A stretch of DNA of 35,786 nt, taken from contig CAZWDS010000031.1 of NCBI GenBank assembly GCA_964632495.1, positions 1-35,786 of the forward strand, in the 5' to 3' direction. The number at the start of each line of letters is the position of its first letter. Within the stretch, counting starts at the first letter, position 1. Below are positions 8,420 through 16,773 of the stretch, one piece after another. The position numbers and the translations under genes were made by a program. Origin of the DNA: CALKXV01 sp964632495 (lineage in GTDB: Bacteria > Pseudomonadota > Alphaproteobacteria > Rhodobacterales > Rhodobacteraceae). Under the pieces are notes generated by a model. The model had not been told where the DNA came from, did not search any database, and saw only the letters and a program-made list of their open reading frames with translations.

Positions 8420-9660
8420 GCCAACCTCTTGAAATAAAAGGCCTTGATCCCTCGCCCCGTCTTTTGATGGGACCGGGACCGGTGGATGTTTACCCCCGTG
8501 TCTTGCGGGCCATGTCGACGCCGATGCTTGGGCAGTTCGACCCGGAATTCACCGGTTTCATGAACGATGTCATGGTGCTTTATCGCGGCATCTTTCAAAC
8601 TCAGAACCACTGGACCTTTCTGGTCGACGGCACGGCGCGGGCGGGGATCGAGGCTTGCATGAGCTCGCTGATCACACCCGGCGACAAGGTTTTGGTGCCC
8701 ATGTTCGGGCGGTTCGGTCACTTGCTGGCAGAAATCGCTTCGCGCGCGGGTGGTAAGGTTGTGACAATCGAAGCCGAGTGGGGTCAGGTTTTCGATTCCG
8801 GCCAGATCGCCGATGCAGTGCGGCGCGAAAAGCCGCGCGTTTTGGCGCTGGTGCATGGCGACACCTCAACCACCATGGCCCAGCCCTTCGAAGGACTGGG
8901 TGAGGTCTGCCGCGAGACCGGCACATTATTTTATTCCGACACCACCGCATCCCTCACCGGCAACCCGTTCCATGTGGACGACCTTGGTTTGGACGCCGTG
9001 TCTACGGGCCTGCAAAAATGTATGGCCGGACCGCCCGGCACCTCGCCCGTCACCTTGTCGGACCGCGCCGCCGAAGTGATCGCCAACCGCAAGCACATCG
9101 AAGGGGGCATTCGCCCGGACGGATATGTCGGCGCAAATGGCGTGCGCATTTCGACCAACTATCTCGATCTGGCGATGATCATGGATTACTGGTCCGACAA
9201 GCGGCTGAACCACCATACCGAGGCGACCTCGATGCTTTACGCGGCCCACGAATGCGCGCGCGTGGTGCTGGAAGAAGGGCTGGAAAATTCCATCGCTCGC
9301 CACCGCCTGACCAGCAGCGCGTTGCGCACGGGGCTTGAAGCTATGGGGCTGACCCTGTTCGGCGACGCAGACAATCGCATGTCAAACGTCACCGGCGTGA
9401 TGATCCCCGAGGCTTGCGGCGATGGCGAAAAAGTGCGGGCCGAAATGCTGAAGGATTTTGGGATCGAGATTGGCACCTCTTTTGGACCGCTGGCCGGCAA
9501 AATCTGGCGGATCGGGACGATGGGATACGTCTGCCGCAAGTCCAACATTCTGCGTTGCCTGTCATCGCTGGATGCCGTGTTGCGCCGAAATGGTGTAACA
9601 CCACCGGCCAATGCAGGCGTTGATGCGGCCTATCAAGTCTATGGGAAGGCTGGGCAATGA
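8416..9660 (+). CDS. pucG: PucG-like (S)-ureidoglycine-glyoxylate aminotransferase
   Basis: A 414-residue class V aminotransferase that starts at GTG 8416, overlapping the previous stop by 4 bp; GGAGG sits at 8402-8406. The PLP lysine is K201 in STGLQKCMAGPPG, and D175 in LFYSDTTASLTG is the expected pyridine-nitrogen partner. N-terminal LLMGPGPVDVYPRVLRAM is typical of the alanine/serine-glyoxylate aminotransferase group. PucG and HpxJ transfer the amino group of ureidoglycine to glyoxylate, giving oxalurate (N-carbamoyl-2-oxoglycine) and glycine. A serine- or alanine-glyoxylate aminotransferase would look similar. The PucG reading is favoured because the product, oxalurate, is the substrate of the AllFGH enzyme encoded next. 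Confidence 0.85.
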   Translation: MSQPLEIKGLDPSPRLLMGPGPVDVYPRVLRAMSTPMLGQFDPEFTGFMNDVMVLYRGIFQTQNHWTFLVDGTARAGIEACMSSLITPGDKVLVPMFGRFGHLLAEIASRAGGKVVTIEAEWGQVFDSGQIADAVRREKPRVLALVHGDTSTTMAQPFEGLGEVCRETGTLFYSDTTASLTGNPFHVDDLGLDAVSTGLQKCMAGPPGTSPVTLSDRAAEVIANRKHIEGGIRPDGYVGANGVRISTNYLDLAMIMDYWSDKRLNHHTEATSMLYAAHECARVVLEEGLENSIARHRLTSSALRTGLEAMGLTLFGDADNRMSNVTGVMIPEACGDGEKVRAEMLKDFGIEIGTSFGPLAGKIWRIGTMGYVCRKSNILRCLSSLDAVLRRNGVTPPANAGVDAAYQVYGKAGQ

Positions 9661-9830
9661 GTGAGAAACCAAACTTGATGCAAGGGCCTTTGAAAGTGGT
9701 GAACATCGGGCTGGACGGCTTTGCCCAAGACCTGAAATCCCAAGGTGTCGAGGTTCAGAATGTGGATTGGAGCCCGCCTGCGGGGGGCGATCCCAAACTG
9801 GCCACCCTTTTGTCGAAACTGGGCAGCTAA
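9657..9830 (+). CDS. 57-residue detached FdrA-type domain protein
   Basis: A small gene whose ATG 9657 overlaps the stop of pucG (ATGA) and whose TAA ends 3 bp before allG. It encodes 57 residues with LKVVNIGLDGFAQDLKSQG followed by VEVQNVDWSPPAGGD and a short helix (KLATLLSKLGS). From memory, segments of the type NxGLxxFAxxL...VDWxPPAGG form the C-terminal end of long FdrA proteins, which in E. coli lies directly before the AllG (YlbE) gene. The AllF gene here (490 aa) is shorter than E. coli FdrA (about 555 aa) and its own C-terminus lacks this segment. The simplest reading is that the domain became a separate small subunit that still sits just before allG. Coupling on both sides supports real translation. 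Confidence 0.8.
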   Translation: MSEKPNLMQGPLKVVNIGLDGFAQDLKSQGVEVQNVDWSPPAGGDPKLATLLSKLGS

Positions 9831-9833
9831 GGC

Positions 9834-11084
9834 ATGGAATTAATCGAAAAAGCCAACGCCGAAACGCTGAACCGGATGCTGACCGGCGATCCTATGCTGA
9901 TCGATGTCATCCCGGCGCATGAAGCCATCCCGGCCCTGAAACCCGGCATGATCCTCCATGCTGGTCCCCCGATTGAATGGGACCGGATGTGTGGCCCGAT
10001 GCGCGGCGCGATCCAAGGCATCGCCGTTTTCGAGGGCTGGGCCAGCGATCTGGACGACGCAGACAAAAAGGCCGCCGCCGGGGAATTTGACTTCCAACCC
10101 AATCACCCCTTCGACGCCGTTGGCCCGATGACGGGCATGACCACCGTGTCGCAACCCCTGCTGGTGGTCGAAAACAAAACCTTCGGCAACCGCGCCTATT
10201 GCGCCATCAACGAAGGCCTTGGCAAAGTCATGCGCTTTGGCGGCAACGATGCCGAGGTGCTGGCGCGTCTGGAATGGCTGCGCGACAGCTTCGGTCCCGC
10301 CTTGGGCCGCGCGATCCGGCACATGGGTGGTTTGCCCCTAAAAAACATCATCGCACGCGGGCTGACCATGGGCGACGAGATGCACCAAAGGAACGTGGCC
10401 TGTTCGGGTTTAACCTTGCGGGCACTGGCCCCGGCTTTGGCTGAAACCTCTGATAACACGACCGAATTATCCAAGGCGCTGGCGTTCATCGCAGGCAATG
10501 ATCAGTTCTTTTTGAACATCGCCATGGCCATGGGCAAATCGATCACCGACCCCGCACGCGGCATCGAAGGCAGCAGCATTGTCACCGCCATGTGCCGCAA
10601 TGGCACCGACTTTGGCATCCTTGTCTCGGGCACGCCCGGCCAATGGTTCACGGCTCCGGTCGAAATGCCCGACGGTCTTTACTTCCCCGGCTACACCGAA
10701 GCTGACGCCAACCCTGACATGGGCGACAGCGCGATTGTCGAAACCATCGGCCTTGGCGGGTTCGCCATGGGCGCGGCCCCCGCTGTTGCCGGTTTTGTCG
10801 GCGCGGGCGCTGCGTCCGAGGCCGGGCTTTTCACGCGACGGATGGGCGAGATCACGGCAGGCGAAAACCCCGAATGGACGATCCCCGCGATGGATTATCT
10901 GGGCGTGCCGTCCGGCATCGACATCCGCCGGGTTGTGGAAACCGGGCTTGCCCCGACGATCAACACCGGCATCGCGCACCGCGAACCCGGGATTGGACAA
11001 GTCGGCGCAGGCGTGGTGCGTGCGCCCATGGGATGTTTCACGGATGCTCTGACAGCACTGGCTGACAGTTTGGGGGTCGTATGA
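9834..11084 (+). CDS. allG: Oxamate carbamoyltransferase subunit AllG (YlbE, DUF1116)
   Basis: A 416-residue DUF1116 protein that I recognise as a close relative of E. coli YlbE/AllG over its whole length. Shared stretches include LHAGPPIEWDRMCGPMRGA, the region ending NRAYCAINEGLGKVMRFG, TMGDEMHQRNVA, NPDMGDSAIVET, and near the end DIRRVVETGLAPTINTGIAH then GIGQVGAGVVRAP. AllF, AllG and AllH together form the oxamate carbamoyltransferase of allantoin catabolism, which turns oxalurate and phosphate into oxamate and carbamoyl phosphate. The start at 9834 lies 3 bp after the small FdrA-domain gene; the stop overlaps allF by ATGA. The overlap chain predicts translation in fixed proportion with the other subunits. 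Confidence 0.92.
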   Translation: MELIEKANAETLNRMLTGDPMLIDVIPAHEAIPALKPGMILHAGPPIEWDRMCGPMRGAIQGIAVFEGWASDLDDADKKAAAGEFDFQPNHPFDAVGPMTGMTTVSQPLLVVENKTFGNRAYCAINEGLGKVMRFGGNDAEVLARLEWLRDSFGPALGRAIRHMGGLPLKNIIARGLTMGDEMHQRNVACSGLTLRALAPALAETSDNTTELSKALAFIAGNDQFFLNIAMAMGKSITDPARGIEGSSIVTAMCRNGTDFGILVSGTPGQWFTAPVEMPDGLYFPGYTEADANPDMGDSAIVETIGLGGFAMGAAPAVAGFVGAGAASEAGLFTRRMGEITAGENPEWTIPAMDYLGVPSGIDIRRVVETGLAPTINTGIAHREPGIGQVGAGVVRAPMGCFTDALTALADSLGVV

Positions 11085-12553
11085 GTTTTGTTCTGAACAA
11101 AGTCCGCCGCGCGATGTATCTGGATTCGGTCGCCCTGATGCGCCTGTCCCGTGCGATTGCAGGCACCGACGGTGTTGAAGAAGCGGCGCTGATGATGGGC
11201 ACACCCGCCAATCACGAGATCATGTCAGACGCAGGGGTCTTGAACGAAGAAGGCGAAAGCGCGGGCAGCGGTGATCTGGTCATCGCGATCCGCGCCACAA
11301 GCGAAGCCATTGCGAATGCCGCCCTGACCGACGCCGAAGCACAGTTGGACGCGCCCGCCGCCCGTGGTGGCGAGGCCGAGGCCTGGAAGCCGCGCACTCT
11401 GCGCTCGGCAGTGGCCGCCATGCCGGACGCCAACCTTGCCCTTATCTCGGTCCCCGGCGCCTTTGCGATTGCCGAGGCCCGCAAGGCCATCCGGCGCGGT
11501 CTGAACGCGATGATCTTCAGCGATAACGTCGAGATCGAAGACGAAGCGGCCCTAAAGCAAGAGGCTTTCGATCTGGGCCGTTTGGTCATGGGCCCGGACT
11601 GCGGTACGTCCATCATCGCAGGCACGCCATTGGCTTTTGCGAACAGCGTGCCATCAGGCGAGATCGGGATCGTCGGAGCCTCGGGTACAGGTATTCAAGA
11701 GGTGTCCTGCCTGATCGCTCAACACGGCCATGGCATCAGCCATGCCATCGGCGTCGGCGGGCGCGACCTCAAAACCGAAGTTGGCGGGCTGTCGACCCTG
11801 ATGGCCTTGGACGCACTGGCCGAAGACACCGCGACCCGCCACATCGTGCTGATCGCCAAACCCCCCGGCGCGGATGTGGCCGCGCGCGTTTTGTCGAAAC
11901 TGGCCGCGACAGGCAAACACGCAACCGTTTGCTTTATGGGCGCAAAAGCGATGGAAATGCCTGAAAACGCCGTGCAGGTCTTTACGCTGCAAGAGGCGGC
12001 TCTGGCGGCCATGGGGCAAACTCACACACCGCAACCGATGCCAGACATGTCCGCACGCGCAGGCGACATCTTGGGGCTTTATGCAGGCGGCACTTTGGCG
12101 GCTGAGGCTCAGGTCATTCTGCAAGACCAGGGGCTTACCCCCTGCTCGAATGCGCCCATCCCCGGGGCCAGCGATGAAACCGCAAGCGGTCATCTGATCC
12201 TTGATCTGGGCGAAGACACCTATACCCAAGGCCGCCCGCATCCAATGATTGACCCCGGTGTCCGCGATGCGCCCTTGATCAAAGCACTGGCCCGCGATGA
12301 TCTGGCCGCCGTTCTGTTGGACGTGGTGATTGGCTATGGCGCGCACGCCGATCCGGCAGGCCATCTGGCAGAGGTCATCGCGGCACATCGCACGGAAAGC
12401 AGCCCCCATCTGATCGCCTCGGTCACCGGCACCGATAGCGATGTGCAGAACCGCGCCGCTCAGATCGCACGATTGAAGGCGGCAGGCGTGCACGTCGCGC
12501 CTTCGAACGCCGAGGCGGTGCACTGGGCCATCCGGGCACAAAGCACGCCATGA
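11081..12553 (+). CDS. allF: Oxamate carbamoyltransferase subunit AllF (FdrA family)
   Basis: A 490-residue FdrA-family protein with succinyl-CoA-synthetase-like folds. The N-terminal part begins MSFVLNKVRRAMYLDSVALM. The nucleotide/CoA-type loop is EIGIVGASGTGIQEVSCLI, followed by GHGISHAIGVGGRDLKTEVG. The C-terminal part keeps GRPHPMIDPGVRDAPLIKAL and VVIGYGAHADPAGHL. These match E. coli FdrA/AllF in order. It is shorter than the E. coli protein, and the missing C-terminal segment seems to be encoded separately at 9657-9830. It acts with AllG and AllH on oxalurate. ATGA overlaps join it to allG before and to the carbamate kinase gene after. Confidence 0.9.
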   Translation: MSFVLNKVRRAMYLDSVALMRLSRAIAGTDGVEEAALMMGTPANHEIMSDAGVLNEEGESAGSGDLVIAIRATSEAIANAALTDAEAQLDAPAARGGEAEAWKPRTLRSAVAAMPDANLALISVPGAFAIAEARKAIRRGLNAMIFSDNVEIEDEAALKQEAFDLGRLVMGPDCGTSIIAGTPLAFANSVPSGEIGIVGASGTGIQEVSCLIAQHGHGISHAIGVGGRDLKTEVGGLSTLMALDALAEDTATRHIVLIAKPPGADVAARVLSKLAATGKHATVCFMGAKAMEMPENAVQVFTLQEAALAAMGQTHTPQPMPDMSARAGDILGLYAGGTLAAEAQVILQDQGLTPCSNAPIPGASDETASGHLILDLGEDTYTQGRPHPMIDPGVRDAPLIKALARDDLAAVLLDVVIGYGAHADPAGHLAEVIAAHRTESSPHLIASVTGTDSDVQNRAAQIARLKAAGVHVAPSNAEAVHWAIRAQSTP

Positions 12554-13524
12554 CACACCCCATCGACATCCCCGACCGGATCGCCGTTGCCATTGGAGGC
12601 AACGCCACTCACCCCGAGGATATCGAAGGCACCTCGCGCGAACAAAAGGACATCGCCCGGCAAACCGCCGAAGCACTTTTGCCCCTCGCCTTGCGCAACA
12701 CCGAGCTGATCATCACCCACGGCAACGGTCCCGTGGTCGGCAAAATTCTGATGCGCCAAGCCCTGACCCGCGACACCATCGCACCGATGCCGCTGGACAT
12801 CTGCGTCGCCCACAGCCAAGGCGGGATCGCTTATCTGCTGGTCCAGTCTCTGGAAAACGCACTTCGCCAAGCCGGAAGCGACCGCCACGCGGCCTGTCTT
12901 TTGACGCAGGTCGAAGTTGATCCGACCGACCCCGCCTTTCGCACGCCAACCAAGCCAATCGGCACGTTCTATACCGAAGAAGAAGCGACGAAGGTCGGCA
13001 CGCAGATGGGCTGGACTATGCGCGAAGATGCTGGACGCGGCTGGCGTCACGTCGTCCCCTCGCCCGCGCCCCAACACATTTGCGATATCTCATTGATCGA
13101 GGAATTGTCACGCCGCGGCTCCATCGTGATCGCGGGCGGCGGCGGCGGCATTCCCGTGGTCCGCAACCCGGATGGCACCCGCGTGGGCGTCGAAGCGGTG
13201 ATCGACAAGGACCTGACCACGGCACATATGGCAAACGTCTTGGGCATCGACACGATGATGGTGCTAACGGCTGTCCCTCAAGTCATGGTCGACTTTGGCA
13301 CCCCAAAAGCCCGCGCGCTTGATCACGTCACTGCGTCCGAAATGCAGGGATTTGTCGACGCCGGCCATTTCCCACCGGGCAGCATGGGGCCCAAGATCGA
13401 TGCCGCCTTGCGCTTTATCGCAGGCGGCGGGCAACGGGTGATCATCGCGCATCTTGAAGACGCCGAAGCCGCCCTGACCGGAGATGCGGGCACCCATATC
13501 ACCGCCGACACCAATGCAAGCTGA
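12550..13524 (+). CDS. allK: Carbamate kinase (AllK/ArcC family)
   Basis: A 324-residue amino-acid-kinase-family protein. Carbamate kinase motifs are evident: VAIGGNATHPEDIEGT at the N-terminus, IITHGNGPVVGKILMR, MPLDICVAHSQGGIAYLL, IAGGGGGIPVV, EAVIDKDLTTAHMANVLG and FPPGSMGPKIDAALRFI. It makes ATP and carbamate (then CO2 and ammonia) from carbamoyl phosphate and ADP. In an arginine deiminase operon it would sit with arcA and arcB; here it is flanked by AllF and AllH, so the carbamoyl phosphate should come from oxalurate phosphorolysis. The start overlaps the allF stop by 4 bp. It is the energy-yielding step of the predicted pathway. Confidence 0.93.
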   Translation: MTHPIDIPDRIAVAIGGNATHPEDIEGTSREQKDIARQTAEALLPLALRNTELIITHGNGPVVGKILMRQALTRDTIAPMPLDICVAHSQGGIAYLLVQSLENALRQAGSDRHAACLLTQVEVDPTDPAFRTPTKPIGTFYTEEEATKVGTQMGWTMREDAGRGWRHVVPSPAPQHICDISLIEELSRRGSIVIAGGGGGIPVVRNPDGTRVGVEAVIDKDLTTAHMANVLGIDTMMVLTAVPQVMVDFGTPKARALDHVTASEMQGFVDAGHFPPGSMGPKIDAALRFIAGGGQRVIIAHLEDAEAALTGDAGTHITADTNAS

Positions 13525-14380
13525 TAGGCCAGTCTTGCAGGCCGGATACGTCGGTCCACATGCGGCCAAGGCCCTGAACGGGGACACGGTCGGTAAGATT
13601 ACAGCCGTTTTCCAGTCGGTGATTTACGTGTCCTTTGGGTCGAATTTGGTCGCGGTAACAAGCGGCGATGTCGCACCGGGGCCCTTAAACCTCCAGACGA
13701 TTGCAGCGCAAGATTATTGGCGAAAATCTGGGTTAAAAATCGGGCAATCTGCATTATTTTACAATAACTTACTGCAACTAGGCGGAGCAACGACGATTGA
13801 CATGTCAATGGCACGCTCTTGGTCTCCACCCGACCCCGCGCCGCTGACCCAAAACGCATTGCAGCAAGCCCTTAAACATCTGGACACCCTGACCTTGGCC
13901 CCGCCCGCAGAAGGCTACGGCTATACGATCCGCCCACACGATAACCCCGACATCATAACCGCCGCTCAGGCCGTTGCGGACCTTTATCAAGCTGAAGGAG
14001 CAAAACCGCGTGATCTCACCCGGCTCCTTGGCCGCGGACCAGGGCTGACCCCGGCGGGCGACGATTTTCTGGGCGGTGCAATGATCGGCTTGCACGGGAT
14101 CGGCCAACCTCAAATGACGGCCAAACTCTGGTCTCACCTCGCCCCCCACGTGGCCACCCGTACTGGCTCGATCTCAGCCGCGCTTTTACGCGCCGCCTCC
14201 GACGGGATGGGCAGTGCGAGTTTGCACCGGGTGATGCACGCGGTCTTGTCGTCAGAAAACTTGGACGCAGCCCTTGCCGAACTGGATCAGATTGGCCATT
14301 CGTCGGGCTGGGATGCGTTCGCCGGCCTTGTGCTGGCACTCCGCACCCATGCCACCCGTGCCCGACTTGCATCGGCATAA
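13514..14380 (+). CDS. allH: Oxamate carbamoyltransferase subunit AllH (YlbF, DUF2877)
   Basis: About 288 residues, starting MQADRPVLQAG at 13514 inside the end of the carbamate kinase gene (11-bp overlap); ATG 13484 is an unlikely alternative. The DUF2877 signature LLGRGPGLTPAGDDFLGGAM is clear, followed by TRTGSISAALLRAASDG. This is the third subunit of the AllFGH oxamate carbamoyltransferase as defined in E. coli. The order here (allG-allF-allK-allH) differs from E. coli fdrA-ylbE-ylbF-ybcF, so the cluster has been rearranged while keeping all members. The segment 13700-13800 is somewhat richer in A+T than its surroundings, but the frame is intact. Confidence 0.88.
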   Translation: MQADRPVLQAGYVGPHAAKALNGDTVGKITAVFQSVIYVSFGSNLVAVTSGDVAPGPLNLQTIAAQDYWRKSGLKIGQSALFYNNLLQLGGATTIDMSMARSWSPPDPAPLTQNALQQALKHLDTLTLAPPAEGYGYTIRPHDNPDIITAAQAVADLYQAEGAKPRDLTRLLGRGPGLTPAGDDFLGGAMIGLHGIGQPQMTAKLWSHLAPHVATRTGSISAALLRAASDGMGSASLHRVMHAVLSSENLDAALAELDQIGHSSGWDAFAGLVLALRTHATRARLASA

Positions 14381-14397
14381 GACGAAGGAGACGACAG

Positions 14398-15987
14398 ATG
14401 CTGCAAACCACACGCGCCACACGGGGCATGGTCACGGCCCCCCACCATTTGGCCAGCGAAGCCGGTTTGCGCGTCCTGCGCGGCGGCGGTAATGCCATCG
14501 AAGCCTCGGTCGCGGTGGCGGCCACGCTCACCGTCGTCTACCCCCATATGAATGCGCTTGGCGGCGACAACTTCTGGCTGCTGCACCATCCAGACCGCCC
14601 TGTCGCGGCCATCGATGCTTGCGGCGGCGCGGCGGGTTCCGCTAGTATAGAGCATTATATAAATCAAGGGCTTGAAGCCATTCCTTCACGCGGACCCCAA
14701 GCCGCACTGACCGTTGCAGGCGCAGCCTCCGGCCTTGAACGGGCCCTCCAAGACAGCGCCAGATGGGGCGGCAAACTGCCCCTGTCGCGGTTGTTTGAAG
14801 ACGCGATTTTCTACGCCGAGAACGGCGTTGCGGCCCCCGAAACCCTTGCCCGCAACGCAGCCGCCAAAGCCCCGGATCTTCAAGACGTTCCCGGTTTTGC
14901 CGACGTCTATATGGCGGGCGGCGCAACGCCCAAGATCGGCGAGATCGTCAAGCAACCCCGTTTGGCTCAAACCATGCGGCGTTTGGCGACAGATGGGCTC
15001 GACAGTTTCTACCGGGGCGATCTGGCCCGCTCTATTGCAGCCGACTTAAGCCGCGCGGGCAGTCCGCTCACGGGCGACGATCTGGCCCGCCATCATGCGC
15101 TAGATGTGACACCATTGTCCCTGAACATTCAGGGCCACACGCTTTATAACATGCCACCGCCAACCCAAGGCCTGGCCGCATTGATTATCCTAGGCCTCTA
15201 CGACCGCTTGAACATCAAAACCGCAGAAACCGCACCCTTTGTGCACGGCCTTGTCGAAGCCACCAAACAAGCCTTCCGCATCCGCGATGCCCATGTCTCG
15301 GACCCGGCCTATATGAGCGCGCCCGCGTCAGATTACCTTGCCCCAGACCGGCTGGATACCATGACCGCCGACATTTCCACCACCAAAGCAGCACCGTGGC
15401 CCCACCCATCAAAACAAGGCGACACCGTCTGGTTCGGCGCCGTCGACAGTGAAGGCCGGGCGGTCAGCGCGATCCAAAGCATCTATTGGGAGTTCGGCTC
15501 GGGCGTGATCCTCGAAGAAACCGGCCTCACCTGGCAAAACCGCGGCACCAGCTTCTCGCTCGATCCTGCACACCAAAACTGTTTGAAACCGCACCGCCGC
15601 CCGTTCCACACGATCCAACCGGCTCTCGCCCACCTCAGCGAAGGACGCGTGATGCCCTGGGGCACGATGGGGGGCGAAGGCCAACCCCAGACCCAGGCCA
15701 TGATCTTCGCGCGCCATGTGCTGCACGGACAGGACCTGCAAGACAGCATCACCGCCCCGCGCTGGCTTTTGGGACGCACCTGGGGCGAGGAAACAACGAC
15801 CCTCAAACTGGAAAATCGCATCGATTCAAACGTCATTGATTGGCTGAAAAACGCGGGACATGCCGTTGAAATAACCGGGCCTTTCGAAGAAATGATGGGC
15901 CATGCCGGAGCGCTCGTCTGGCACCCATCAGGCCTGATAGAAGGCGCCACCGATCCGCGCAGTGACGGCGCGGCTGTGGGGTACTAA
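14398..15987 (+). CDS. hpxW: HpxW-type oxamate amidohydrolase (gamma-glutamyltransferase fold)
   Basis: A 529-residue Ntn-hydrolase of the gamma-glutamyltranspeptidase family, with GAAGGAGA before ATG 14398. It lacks a signal peptide, unlike secreted Ggt. Self-cleavage should occur before Thr343 in QGDTVWFGAVD, giving a large and a small subunit; GDTVW is the form seen in the HpxW/YwrD branch. Other family pieces are VLRGGGNAIEASVAVAATL, MNALGGDNFWLLHHP, NMPPPTQGLAALIILGL and MGGEGQPQTQAMIF. Klebsiella HpxW hydrolyses oxamate to oxalate and ammonia. Since AllFGH makes oxamate and this gene ends the same operon, that activity is the natural reading. A cytoplasmic gamma-glutamyl hydrolase remains possible. 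The gene lies 17 bp after allH. Confidence 0.82.
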   Translation: MLQTTRATRGMVTAPHHLASEAGLRVLRGGGNAIEASVAVAATLTVVYPHMNALGGDNFWLLHHPDRPVAAIDACGGAAGSASIEHYINQGLEAIPSRGPQAALTVAGAASGLERALQDSARWGGKLPLSRLFEDAIFYAENGVAAPETLARNAAAKAPDLQDVPGFADVYMAGGATPKIGEIVKQPRLAQTMRRLATDGLDSFYRGDLARSIAADLSRAGSPLTGDDLARHHALDVTPLSLNIQGHTLYNMPPPTQGLAALIILGLYDRLNIKTAETAPFVHGLVEATKQAFRIRDAHVSDPAYMSAPASDYLAPDRLDTMTADISTTKAAPWPHPSKQGDTVWFGAVDSEGRAVSAIQSIYWEFGSGVILEETGLTWQNRGTSFSLDPAHQNCLKPHRRPFHTIQPALAHLSEGRVMPWGTMGGEGQPQTQAMIFARHVLHGQDLQDSITAPRWLLGRTWGEETTTLKLENRIDSNVIDWLKNAGHAVEITGPFEEMMGHAGALVWHPSGLIEGATDPRSDGAAVGY

Positions 15988-16009
15988 CCCAAACCGCTTT
16001 CATCTCTTT

Positions 16010-16050
16010 AAAAATACGCAAAAACAGGGCCGCTGCCTCAGCAGCGGCCC
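16010..16050 (-). terminator. Terminator of the acpS-lepB-rnc operon
   Basis: GGGCCGCTGC (16027-16036) and GCAGCGGCCC (16041-16050) form a perfect 10-bp stem with a CTCA loop. On the minus strand it is followed by TGTTTTTGCGTATTTTT, so it ends transcription leaving rnc. It may also slow transcription arriving from hpxW on the plus strand, where no T-run follows. Confidence 0.8.
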
Positions 16051-16083
16051 GTCGCGACGGGCAAAGCCCGGCGCAAACTAAAT

Positions 16084-16773
16084 TCAGCTTTCCCAAGCGG
16101 TCAATCGCTCAAGCAAATCCCGCGCCGCCTCTTGTTCTGCTCCCCGCTTGGAAGGCGCAGTTGCACGTGCATTTTCACCGCTCTCCAACCGCACTTCGAT
16201 GGTGAACACCGGCGCATGATCCGGCCCCTCTCGCCCTGCCTCCACATAGGTCGGCGGTTTTTGCCCACGAGCCTGCGCCCATTCCTGCAAACTGGTCTTG
16301 GCATCCCGCGCATCCGCCTCGACACGGGCCACCCGGTCACCCCAAAGGCGCAGGACCATGTCGCGCGCAGCCTCAAACCCGGCGTCTTCGTAGACCGCAG
16401 CGATCACCGCTTCCATTGCATCGCCCAGCAAGGCCTCTTTGCGACGCCCCCCTGATTTCATCTCTGACCGGCCCAGCTTTAGAACCGCACCCAGATCAAT
16501 CGCACGGGCCACATCAGCGCAGGTTTCCTTACGTACCAAAGCATTGAACCGCGGCGCCAACTGACCTTCCGGTGCCGCTTTGTCTTGCTGCAGCAAAGCT
16601 TCGGCAATCACCAGCCCCAAGACCCGGTCACCCAAGAACTCCAACCTTTGATTGTCGAGGCGGGTTTCCGAGGACAAAGATGCATGGGTCACGGCACGCA
16701 AAAGCAACTCGGGGTTCCGAAAGTCATGCCCAAGACGGACGGCAAAGCCTAGAAGCTCAGCCCCCAACCTCAT
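16084..16773 (-). CDS. rnc: Ribonuclease III
   Basis: A 229-residue double-strand-specific endoribonuclease used in rRNA processing and mRNA turnover. The RNase III signature NQRLEFLGDRVLG (about residues 41-53) carries the first acidic metal ligands, and GDAMEAVIAAVYEDAG the second set. The C-terminal double-stranded-RNA-binding domain runs from KTSLQEWAQARGQKPPTY to the end, with the usual SKRGAEQEAARDLLERL helix. ATG 16773 overlaps the lepB stop by one base (TGATG), so the two are translationally coupled. The lepB-rnc pairing is widespread among proteobacteria. Confidence 0.96.
   Translation of the reverse strand: MRLGAELLGFAVRLGHDFRNPELLLRAVTHASLSSETRLDNQRLEFLGDRVLGLVIAEALLQQDKAAPEGQLAPRFNALVRKETCADVARAIDLGAVLKLGRSEMKSGGRRKEALLGDAMEAVIAAVYEDAGFEAARDMVLRLWGDRVARVEADARDAKTSLQEWAQARGQKPPTYVEAGREGPDHAPVFTIEVRLESGENARATAPSKRGAEQEAARDLLERLTAWES

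Noticed and set aside
11654..12676. 340-residue open frame on the minus strand
   Set aside because: Shadow of allF and allK; both plus-strand genes are clearly recognised and overlap by ATGA.
12550..13524. Arginine deiminase pathway carbamate kinase
   Set aside because: No arcA or arcB is nearby; the gene is embedded in the allG-allF-allH overlap chain, so oxalurate-derived carbamoyl phosphate is the better source.
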